Assembly: GCA_902782595.1 (NCBI GenBank) | Contig: CACZNW010000203.1 | Coordinates: forward strand, 1 to 12,385 | Reading direction: 5' to 3' | DNA length: 12,385 nucleotides | Source of the DNA: an uncultured Methanobrevibacter sp. | GTDB lineage: Archaea > Methanobacteriota > Methanobacteria > Methanobacteriales > Methanobacteriaceae | Shown here: positions 1-6,226 of the stretch, one piece after another | Layout: the number at the start of each line of letters is the position of its first letter | Numbering within the stretch: the stretch's first letter is position 1 | Notes under the pieces: generated by a model | Seen by the model: only the letters and a program-made list of their open reading frames with translations | What the model was told of the DNA's origin: nothing | Databases searched by the model: none | Translations under genes and position numbers: made by a program

Positions 1-4
1 AAAT

Positions 5-151
5 ATGGCAAAACCTATTGCAAAAACTCCTGTTTTTGAAGGTGAAGATGCAATTGCTGTTTTAAAAGAAATGCATGAACCTCCTACCAAAAAAGATAAA
101 GAGTTTGCAAAAGAAATCAGAAATCAGAGAATTGTTTTATTCACAAGATAA
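5..151 (+). CDS. Small protein (48 aa), possible antitoxin-like partner of a GNAT gene; start unresolved
   Basis: This short ORF runs from ATG at 5 to TAA at 149-151 and encodes a 48-residue basic, soluble peptide. It begins MAKPIAKTPVFEGEDAIAVL and ends in a charged helix-like segment with PPTKKD in the middle. The layout (short N-terminal arm, T-P-V-x-x-G-x-D-A motif, then a Lys/Glu-rich helix) resembles small archaeal and bacterial proteins of the TPVLxGxDAxxFL type that are often found beside toxin-like genes, including GNAT enzymes; this is from memory of the family. Only four bases precede the ATG, so its ribosome binding site cannot be seen and the frame could continue leftwards beyond the window. 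It is convergent with the GNAT gene, with 21 bp between the stop codons, which is unlike the usual co-directional toxin-antitoxin order. A short T-run follows the stop. Confidence 0.6.
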   Translation: MAKPIAKTPVFEGEDAIAVLKEMHEPPTKKDKEFAKEIRNQRIVLFTR

Positions 152-172
152 TCTTTTTTTACACCCTATTTT
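152..172 (+). terminator. T-rich gap between convergent genes, possible plus-strand terminator
   Basis: A run of seven T follows the stop of the small ORF (154-160), and another T-run occurs at 169-174. Archaeal RNA polymerase can terminate at T-tracts without a hairpin, so this could end the plus-strand transcript. No stem is visible. Confidence 0.3.
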
Positions 173-751
173 TTATATACTTTTTAAATCTTTGTAAAGA
201 CTGAAACTTCTTTCAGGGTCTATTTTTATAATCTCATCCATGTCCTCAACCAATTTCTGATCGTTTTTACGATATTTGAAATTGTTTTTGTCAACATAAA
301 ACCAGAATGCACTTGCATATGCATCTACGGTTATGAATCTTAACCCGACAATATTTTGAGATATATCCAGAATACTTAACAGGACATTTCTAAAAACATG
401 TTTACCTAATCCTTTATGAGCGTATTCTTTATCTATTGCAAATCTTCCTATTTTGATTGCAGGCATCACATTGTTTTCACTAATATTAAGTTCATCAAGG
501 ATTTCTTTTTTAGCGGGTTCATCTTCCATGATTTTTAATTTCATCGCATCGGTTAAAATTGACACATATCCGACAATAACTCCATCACAAATTACCAAAT
601 GAGTTAGGCTTAAATTCAAATCCTGCTGATTCAATGCATCATTTTTTAAAAAATTTGCCAAATCCTCCGATTCACATTCAAAATCATCTAAGTCATGGTT
701 TTCATTCAGTGTTTCAAAAATATAATTCTCTTTAATATATTCAATATCCAT
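173..751 (-). CDS. GNAT family N-acetyltransferase, toxin-like subgroup
   Basis: Predicted acetyl-CoA-dependent N-acetyltransferase of 192 residues. The core signature is clear. Strand beta-4 (IGRFAIDKEY, about residues 101-110) is followed by the acetyl-CoA pyrophosphate-binding loop HKGLGK (112-117) and the helix FRNVLLSIL. The later TVDAYASAFWFYVDKNNF (141-158) matches the usual ending of the fold. Near the N-terminus, DDFECESEDLANFL resembles the FxCGxxxLDxFL element of GNATs that work as tRNA-acetylating toxins or their relatives. Four near-adjacent starts exist (ATG at 787, 760, 757 and 751). I prefer 751 because a weak GGGATGATGAG lies just before it and the protein then starts where the family does. 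The target (aminoacyl-tRNA, protein or small molecule) cannot be read from the sequence. The gene lies directly downstream of a broken BRO-N gene on the same strand and convergent to a 48-residue ORF. Confidence 0.85.
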   Translation of the reverse strand: MDIEYIKENYIFETLNENHDLDDFECESEDLANFLKNDALNQQDLNLSLTHLVICDGVIVGYVSILTDAMKLKIMEDEPAKKEILDELNISENNVMPAIKIGRFAIDKEYAHKGLGKHVFRNVLLSILDISQNIVGLRFITVDAYASAFWFYVDKNNFKYRKNDQKLVEDMDEIIKIDPERSFSLYKDLKSI

Positions 752-810
752 ACTCATCATCCCAATAAGATTAACAACTGATTGCATGTAAGTGAAACAT
801 GTTTACTTTA

Positions 811-1146
811 CTATTGTTTGAACGGTTCGGTTTTTTGGTGAAGGTACTGATTGAACTATGCGCAATAATTGCTTAGTATTGGCAGCATCTGTTTCACGCA
901 TTTTACCGTCAGTAGCTTTGAGTTTCAACCTTACGATATTTTCGTAAGGTTGACCAGATTCCTCGGATAATTTTCTTTTTAAGTCACTTCAGTACCTATT
1001 TGGATTTCTACTTTCTGTAAGGACTGCTATGACATCTATTACTGAATAGTAGTAATCTTCTATTTCAGGTCCCATTTAGTCCTTATCTTATATTCTTCAA
1101 ATAATTTGATAGCATATTTTTCATCAATAATTATTCCTCCATTCAT
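811..1146 (-). pseudogene. Broken BRO-N domain (phage antirepressor-like) gene
   Basis: Read on the minus strand across frames, this stretch gives a clear BRO-N/antirepressor-like N-terminal domain: DEKYAIKLFEEYKIRTKW, then EIEDYYYSVIDVIAVLTESR, NPNRY-[stop]-SDLKRKLSEE, ENIVRLKLKATDGKMRETDA, ANTKQLLRIVQSVPSPK and TEPFKQ-[stop]. Lesions: a frameshift near 1068-1074; TGA at 989-991 where the family has Trp (YW-SDLK); a second frameshift in the A-rich stretch near 830-836; and TAG at 811-813 where Trp of the EPFKxWLAKVG motif is expected. The rest of the domain and the C-terminus are missing. A good GGAGG (1136-1140) is followed seven bases later by ATT (1126-1128) in frame, which may be a lost ATG start; the nearest in-frame ATG (1144-1146) lies before that SD. 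Intact homologues are DNA-binding regulators common in phages and genomic islands. The family call is confident from the motifs; no function is expected. Confidence 0.82.
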
Positions 1147-1476
1147 TCAATTAGGATAAATTACTCAACATTATATTAAACTAAAAAGTTAATAAAGTTT
1201 TTGTTCGAAATGAAAGTAATATTACAAAGCCAGAACAATTTTACGAAGTGAGGACAATATTTCAATGTCAGACAATGACCTATAAAGAAAAACAGTTGTA
1301 ATTGGGAAATGCTGTCTCATCCCATGAAATTTTTTTTTAAGTGAAATTTAACGATTCACTTATACATTAACCTATGTGAAAACATTATTTATGAAAACAC
1401 TAGTCTGAAAAATTAAAAAGGCATGTGATTAAATCAATAGTTGATGTGTTTACTATTGATTTAATCAGTTGAAATA
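1147..1476. other. Intergenic stretch with promoter remnant and inverted repeat
   Basis: I see no supportable gene here. On the minus strand, TTTAATATAATG (about 1168-1180) could be the old TATA box of the broken BRO-N gene. A T-run at 1330-1338 is followed by the short inverted repeat AAGTGAA/TTCACTT around 1339-1361. The strongest element is the 16-bp perfect inverted repeat at 1426-1467, listed separately. Confidence 0.4.
1426..1467. repeat. Perfect 16-bp inverted repeat with 10-nt loop
   Basis: TGATTAAATCAATAGT (1426-1441) is the exact reverse complement of 1452-1467, with a 10-base loop between them. It starts ten bases beyond the stop of the degraded minus-strand fragment at 1477. No T-tract follows on either strand, so it is not a typical terminator. 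It could be an RNA hairpin, a binding site for a dimeric protein, or the scar of a small mobile element. Eleven to thirteen bases of the left arm recur near 1672 and 2417, on either side of the PrsW gene. Confidence 0.75.
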
Positions 1477-1674
1477 TTAATCTAATATCTCTTCGAGTAT
1501 GATAAGTTTGCCGTCTTGGTGTAGCTTGACCCGAAGGTTTGAAGTGTCGGGGTCAATCATCGCAGTCATGTTCCATGAAACAATCACGAACACCGGAAAT
1601 TAACTATTTTACACCACTTAATGTTAAATGGGGCAGCCGGAACTTAATCTGAACTCATTCCACGCCTTCCAATT
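1477..1674 (-). pseudogene. Degraded coding fragment, family not recognised
   Basis: The last open frame on the minus strand (stop TAA at 1477-1479) reads PVFVIVSWNMTAMIDPDTSN followed by LRVKLHQDGKLIILEEILD, a protein-like sequence of about 39 residues with no credible start: a TAA closes the frame just upstream, near 1600-1602. In the neighbouring frame the sequence continues backwards as VPAAPFNIKWCKIVNF. A one-base shift at about 1597-1599 would join the two pieces into about 55 residues. Further upstream the frame is broken again by TAA after an ATG-AGT-TCA-GAT that follows a GGAAGG. This pattern suggests a decayed gene or the C-terminal remnant of one. It lies just downstream of the PrsW gene on the same strand. 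I do not recognise the family. Confidence 0.4.
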
Positions 1675-1686
1675 AAATCAATGGGA

Positions 1687-2415
1687 TTACAGGTTTTTGC
1701 AGTATCTGTAAAACCTGATTTCTGTTATAATTGTGAAAATTATCAGGATAAGAATATAGATTAACGGGACTATCAGAATTATTAAATCCAGTGTGCTAAT
1801 TGTTGACTGGATTAAAGTGATGGCGTTTCCAATCAGTGTTGTTGAAAAGTCACAGCAGCCATGCATCAATATAGGTACTGCAAAGGCCAGTGTCAATTCC
1901 TTTTTCATCGCCTTGGAGTCATTATTCATTTTGGCAACTTTGTATTCGTAAAGATGGGCTCCCATGAAAATCTGCCACATGATATGGAATGGGAATAATG
2001 CTCTCAACATTCCTGCCGGTCCTCCGGCAGATGAAGCCATTGTGGTTTCAAGAAGAGTAAATCCGAATGCCGCTAAAGCAAAAATAACCATATAATCAAA
2101 TTTTGACTGAAACGGTGATTTTTTCAAAGAAAAAGACCCTGCACAAAATTTCATCAACTCCTCTATCAGACCGAATATGATGAATGCCTTTAAAATTTCA
2201 TACAGTAAACTTGTCTGAGGAATCTTAAATATGTTGGTAAATATTGAACCTGCAATTATCTGAAAAATAAATGCACCTATAAATCCTATTACAATCCCCA
2301 TGAGTATGGTTTTAAGTATGAATTTCTTATCAAGTCGGTATTCTTCGGGTGCCTTAAGATATGTCGGAAATATCCATAAAACCATTATTATTGCAGTTAA
2401 GATTCCAATAATCAT
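1687..2415 (-). CDS. PrsW-type intramembrane metalloprotease
   Basis: Predicted multi-pass membrane protease of the PrsW family, part of the CAAX-protease/ABI superfamily, which cleaves within or near the membrane using a bound metal. All three diagnostic motifs are present (242-residue numbering): EELMK (EExxK) at 85-89, FTLLE (FxxxE) at 119-123, and HGCCD (HxxxD) at 185-189, plus a further conserved-looking FHIMWQ near 143-148. About seven or eight hydrophobic segments are visible, starting at the N-terminus and at about 32-57, 73-87, 108-125, 135-155, 175-190 and 205-232. Start: an in-frame TTG exists at 2424, but ATG at 2415 is simpler. No Shine-Dalgarno is visible before either, so the transcript may be leaderless or poorly translated. 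Bacterial PrsW cleaves the anti-sigma factor RsiW; archaea lack that partner, so the substrate is unknown. It stands alone, flanked by degraded sequence and a long non-coding gap. Confidence 0.85.
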   Translation of the reverse strand: MIIGILTAIIMVLWIFPTYLKAPEEYRLDKKFILKTILMGIVIGFIGAFIFQIIAGSIFTNIFKIPQTSLLYEILKAFIIFGLIEELMKFCAGSFSLKKSPFQSKFDYMVIFALAAFGFTLLETTMASSAGGPAGMLRALFPFHIMWQIFMGAHLYEYKVAKMNNDSKAMKKELTLAFAVPILMHGCCDFSTTLIGNAITLIQSTISTLDLIILIVPLIYILILIIFTIITEIRFYRYCKNL

Positions 2416-2870
2416 ATAAATCAATAGTTTTGTTTATTTTTCATGATTATATTTGAAACTTATTGCTTATAATAATATGGGTATGTCATTTATAGCTTCG
2501 GGATGTGTTTCGTAACTGCATTTCGAAGAGGTCTCCTTCTTGTTTTTTTCAGTTAGTCTTTAATGAACCGGAGGTATTATGTAGAAAATTTATCTTTTAA
2601 ATTTTTCCATATCCTCCATGAAATGCTTTGAAAAGTGAGTTTTGAGCATGTAATGGTGATGTTAATCTTTTTTGTAATCACATGAATTTTTCTAAACATT
2701 TTTCTCTGCCATTTGTGCTATATTAAATCTTTACGGTTTTAATCCGATATATTTCTTTTTTTACTTTTTTAAATCGCTTTTTTTCTAAAAATAATTATAT
2801 ATAAATATACTTGATGATATAATGTTAATTATATTTCAGATTTTTAAATAAAAAATCACTGTATTGAAAT
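2416..2870. other. 455-bp region without a convincing gene
   Basis: This region separates the divergently transcribed PrsW and adhesin genes. On the plus side a TATA-like TTTATAGC (2489-2496) lies about 75 bases before a strong GGAGG (2570-2574), which is followed by ATG directly joined to TAG (2579-2584). Only stop-interrupted short frames follow. On the minus side a GGAGG at 2613-2617 precedes a six-codon frame. Both look like remnants or chance. The last 80 bases hold the adhesin promoter. No tRNA-like fold was recognised. Confidence 0.5.
2795..2805 (+). promoter_or_regulatory. TATA box of the adhesin-like gene
   Basis: TTATATATAAA, preceded by an A-rich stretch (CTAAAAATAA), is a very good archaeal TATA box. 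With the usual spacing of about 25 bases, transcription would start near 2825-2830, giving a 5' leader of about 55-60 bases before the ATG at 2886. Confidence 0.7.
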
Positions 2871-2872
2871 AT

Positions 2873-2877
2873 GGAGG
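2873..2877 (+). promoter_or_regulatory. Ribosome binding site fixing the adhesin start
   Basis: GGAGG lies eight bases before ATG 2886. The earlier in-frame ATG at 2871 directly precedes this site, so it would be translated through it and is not the likely start. The signal peptide also begins properly at 2886 (MKKKILIL). Confidence 0.85.
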
Positions 2878-2885
2878 ATTATATT

Positions 2886-5800
2886 ATGAAAAAGAAAATA
2901 CTCATTTTAACGTTAATTCTCTTGGCATTATTCACTATAGCTGGCGTATCTGCTGGGGATGTGAATGATAGTGTGATATCCGGTGAAGATGATTCACATA
3001 TTGAATTAACTGCAATGGAAAATAATATTGATGAAAATCAGGCAGTTGGAGAAAATAATATAATTGACGAAGAGGACAATGGAACTTTTACTGCATTACA
3101 GCAGAAGATTGATAATGCGGAGGATAATTCCACAATAATATTTGAAAATAATTATACATATGACGATGAATTTATGGCGGATGGAATTCTAATTAACAAA
3201 AATCTAACAATTGACGGAAAAGGTTACACCATTAATGCCAGTCGTCAATCAGGAATATTCAATATTGCAGCTAATAATGTTGTATTAAAAAATATTAACT
3301 TCATAAATTCCTGTTCCGATTTGGGAGGAGCCATTATTTGTGATTATGGTAATTTAACAATTGAGAACTGTAATTTCACAAACAATGAAGTAACATTCGG
3401 TGAACGGGGGGGTGCAATAACCTTTGAAGCGGATTCACTAACAGTTACCGGCTCCAGATTCACAGGCAATACTGCAGACGAAGGTAGTGGTGATTCGGGA
3501 GCCCTCTTCTTCTACGGAAATAAATTGAATATAACCGGTTCCGAATTCATCAGCAATTCCGCCTACTCTGATGGAGTAATGAATGTCATAGGTGAGAATG
3601 TAATAATTTCCAAATCAAGATTTGTAAACAACAAAGCTGAAAGCGGCATTGTTGCTATTACTGCAAATAACACTCTCATTGATGAATGTGATTTCATAAA
3701 CAACAGTGCAGAAATTTATTCTGGGGTATCCAACGTGGGAACAATGACAATCAACAATTCATATTTCGCCAACAACACCGCTGAAAGGTCAACCAGACTC
3801 ATACGTAACTCAATGTACTCCACAGCCATAATATCCAATTGTGTATTCGAAAACAATGTGGGTAATGAAGGAAATTACTCAATAGACAACAATTATGGTA
3901 CAATTTACCTTCACAACAATACCATAAACACCCAGTATTATGAAATCTACAATTACGGCGGAGATATAATATCACAGGTAACCGTCAATATCCTTGACAA
4001 TGAAACCGTCTACAAGCATCTGAATGAAAAAGCACTGGTTTATGTTACATTTTGTGATGATAACGGCAATCTGATTTATATTGATGGGTTTCAAGACTTT
4101 GATTTGCTTGTCAACAATACTAAAATCAGTTATATTTATAATGATGTGAATCAGCAGTTTGAAGGCAATTTCACCTCAGATAAAATCGGTTCATGTCCTG
4201 TGACAGTAACAAATGTTTCCCTGTCCAATTTAACAATAAAAACCGGTGAAATCAACATAGTGAACATTACCAATGACTTTTCAACATTACGCCAATTAAT
4301 CGGCAGCTGCAATGCTACATTAACACTTACAAAAGACTATATTTACAACCCGCTCACTGACTGTGATCTTGATAGTGGTATTCTCATCATCCGGAATATT
4401 ACAATAGATGGTGCAGGTTTTACATTGAACGGTAATAATCAGGCAAGCATATTTTATGTTGATTCAAACAGGGTAACAATTAAAAATATTAATTTTATCA
4501 ACGGATATTATGATGGTGACGGCGGAGGTGCTATTTATTGGGAAGGTGACAACGGTTATCTCTTCAATTGTACATTTATGAATAATTCCGCAGATGACGG
4601 AGGAGCCGTCTTTGTTGATAATGCATATAATTTAACAATCGTCAATTCCAAATTCATTAAAAATAATGCAACCAATGGTGGAGCGGTTTACTGGTTGAAA
4701 GGATACGGATCAATTACCGGAAGTTCATTTGACATGAATTCAGCCGATGAAGACGGTGGAGCAGTATACTTCAGAAGTAACTACGGAGTTATTAATGATT
4801 CCAATTTCACAAACAACAGGGCTCATTATAACGGTGCAGTGTACATGAACAGTGCACAGGGAGCTGTAATTGACTGTGTTTTTGAAGGTAATGCTGCAAC
4901 TGACAGTGCCGGTGCGCTGGGTTGGGTGAAAAGGGAAAATGGATCAATTGTCAATTCCAGGTTCATCAATAACAGTGCGCCTAATGGAGGAGCCGTATAC
5001 TTGAACAATGGTACCAGTTTCTTCATTATTGATTCCATCTTTGAAAACAATACTGCAACTGAAAACGGTGGAGCAATATTCTGGGACAGCGGAAATGAAG
5101 GAAAAATCACCGAATCCTCATTCATAAACAATAAGGCAGGCGAATTCGGAGGTGCAATATACATCCATGGTGGTGATGAAACAATAACCTATTCACAATT
5201 CACCAATAACACTGCCGCTTCAGGAGGAGCAATATACAATATGGGTGAAATAAATGTTATAGGCAATACATTTGCCAATAACAGTGCAGGTGACTCAAAG
5301 AATGATATTGCAGGCGACGGACAGGTAAAATACATTGTAGCATTTAAAATTGATGTGAAAAATAATGTTTATGGAAAAACCGTTGAAATCATTGTAACAC
5401 TGATTAGTGACGGTGAAACAATCAATAACGGCATCGTATCAACCATTCTTAACAATGTCACATACAGAGGTGATGCGGTTAACGGAGTTGCAACAATCAG
5501 GATTCCAAACCTAAATGCCGGAAGTTATAATTTAAATATGTCATACGCCACTAACGATTCAAGCTACAACAACCACACAGAAGAGTATAATTTAATTATA
5601 AACAGGCAAAATATTGAAATAACTGCTAAAAATGCAGTTTACGTCATTAATTATGGCGGCAAATACTCAATAACTCTCAGGGATTCAAACGGTAATGCCG
5701 TTGCCGGTGAAAAAGTAACATTCACATTAAACGGCAGGAATATCGCATCAGCCACAGCAGGCACAGACGGTGTTGCAACAATTGAACTGACTGCAGCAAC

Positions 5801-6185
5801 CTTGAAAGTTGCAAAAGCGGGTAAAAGAAATCTGATTATAACATTAACACCAAGCAACTACAGTGCACCTGCCAAAACAGTGACAATAACTGTAAACAAG
5901 GAGAAAACAAAAATAACCGCTAAAAAGAAAACATTCAAAAAATCCAAAAAGACCAAAAAATACACAATAACCCTTAAAAACAGCAAAGGCAAAGCGGTTA
6001 AAAAAGTGAGAGTTACCCTTAAGGTTAAAGGAAAAACCTATAAGGCAAAAACAAACGCCAATGGTAAAGCAACCTTTAAAATTAAAAAGTTAACCAAAAA
6101 AGGTAAATACAGTGCAACCGTCAGATATGCAGGTAATGCATACTACAAGGCTGCCGGTAAAAAAGTAAAAATAACCGTTAAGTGA
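2886..6185 (+). CDS. Adhesin-like surface protein with two beta-helix domains and a lysine-rich C-terminal domain
   Basis: Secreted cell-surface protein of 1099 residues, probably mediating attachment to partners, host or surfaces, as proposed for methanogen adhesin-like proteins; the ligand is unknown. A signal peptide (MKKKILILTLILLALFTIAG, cleavage likely after VSA at about 23) is followed by an acidic Asn/Asp/Glu-rich segment. Beta-helix 1 covers about 65-345 and beta-helix 2 about 465-805. Both open with a similar module: GILINKNLTIDGKGYTIN in the first, GILIIRNITIDGAGFTLN in the second, each followed by a KNINFIN strand. The repeats carry FxNN-A-GGA(I/V)Y units such as FINNSAPNGGAVYL, like the GGA/FxxN repeats of chlamydial polymorphic membrane proteins. 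An Ig-like linker lies at about 360-455. C-terminal Ig-like domains follow at about 820-907 and 910-1003, then a lysine-rich domain of about 95 residues with some 33 Lys and almost no acidic residues. No LPXTG motif or C-terminal membrane anchor is seen. Many N-x-S/T sites could be glycosylated. The gene has its own promoter and terminator. Confidence 0.9.
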   Translation: MKKKILILTLILLALFTIAGVSAGDVNDSVISGEDDSHIELTAMENNIDENQAVGENNIIDEEDNGTFTALQQKIDNAEDNSTIIFENNYTYDDEFMADGILINKNLTIDGKGYTINASRQSGIFNIAANNVVLKNINFINSCSDLGGAIICDYGNLTIENCNFTNNEVTFGERGGAITFEADSLTVTGSRFTGNTADEGSGDSGALFFYGNKLNITGSEFISNSAYSDGVMNVIGENVIISKSRFVNNKAESGIVAITANNTLIDECDFINNSAEIYSGVSNVGTMTINNSYFANNTAERSTRLIRNSMYSTAIISNCVFENNVGNEGNYSIDNNYGTIYLHNNTINTQYYEIYNYGGDIISQVTVNILDNETVYKHLNEKALVYVTFCDDNGNLIYIDGFQDFDLLVNNTKISYIYNDVNQQFEGNFTSDKIGSCPVTVTNVSLSNLTIKTGEINIVNITNDFSTLRQLIGSCNATLTLTKDYIYNPLTDCDLDSGILIIRNITIDGAGFTLNGNNQASIFYVDSNRVTIKNINFINGYYDGDGGGAIYWEGDNGYLFNCTFMNNSADDGGAVFVDNAYNLTIVNSKFIKNNATNGGAVYWLKGYGSITGSSFDMNSADEDGGAVYFRSNYGVINDSNFTNNRAHYNGAVYMNSAQGAVIDCVFEGNAATDSAGALGWVKRENGSIVNSRFINNSAPNGGAVYLNNGTSFFIIDSIFENNTATENGGAIFWDSGNEGKITESSFINNKAGEFGGAIYIHGGDETITYSQFTNNTAASGGAIYNMGEINVIGNTFANNSAGDSKNDIAGDGQVKYIVAFKIDVKNNVYGKTVEIIVTLISDGETINNGIVSTILNNVTYRGDAVNGVATIRIPNLNAGSYNLNMSYATNDSSYNNHTEEYNLIINRQNIEITAKNAVYVINYGGKYSITLRDSNGNAVAGEKVTFTLNGRNIASATAGTDGVATIELTAATLKVAKAGKRNLIITLTPSNYSAPAKTVTITVNKEKTKITAKKKTFKKSKKTKKYTITLKNSKGKAVKKVRVTLKVKGKTYKAKTNANGKATFKIKKLTKKGKYSATVRYAGNAYYKAAGKKVKITVK

Positions 6186-6218
6186 ATCTGACTGATTCAC
6201 TTTTCTTTTCTTTTTTTT
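6180..6218 (+). terminator. Hairpin and T-tract terminator of the adhesin gene
   Basis: AAGTGAATC (6180-6188) pairs perfectly with GATTCACTT (6194-6202) across a TGACT loop and is followed by a T-rich tract to 6218. The stop codon TGA (6183-6185) sits inside the left arm. This is an intrinsic-type terminator at the end of the plus-strand gene, lying between it and the convergent membrane-protein gene. Confidence 0.75.
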
Positions 6219-6226
6219 AAATTAAT

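Noticed and set aside
811..991. TGA and TAG inside the BRO-N gene as selenocysteine or pyrrolysine codons
   Set aside because: Both replace tryptophan, the gene also has two frameshifts and a lost C-terminus, and no SECIS-like or other recoding element was recognised. Simple decay explains them.
1339..1361. Hairpin AAGTGAA/TTCACTT next to a T-run as a terminator
   Set aside because: The T-run lies before, not after, the stem on the plus strand, and on the minus strand the stem is followed by A, so it does not fit termination.
2467..2559. Minus-strand open frame of about 30 residues containing YETHPEAI
   Set aside because: It has no start codon, a stop directly upstream and no motif I can tie to an archaeal family; most likely chance.
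2590..2619. Minus-strand GGAGG followed by a six-codon ORF (MEKFKR)
   Set aside because: The SD is only two bases from the ATG and the product is too short. It overlaps an AT-rich stretch and is probably chance.
4826..5164. Open minus-strand frames within the adhesin gene
   Set aside because: They are antisense shadows of the repetitive GGA/FxNN-encoding sequence, without ribosome binding sites or sensible proteins.
6180..6218. Bidirectional terminator serving the convergent 5TM gene as well
   Set aside because: The stem is symmetric, but on the minus strand it is followed by ACGG rather than a T-tract, so only the plus-strand gene is supported.
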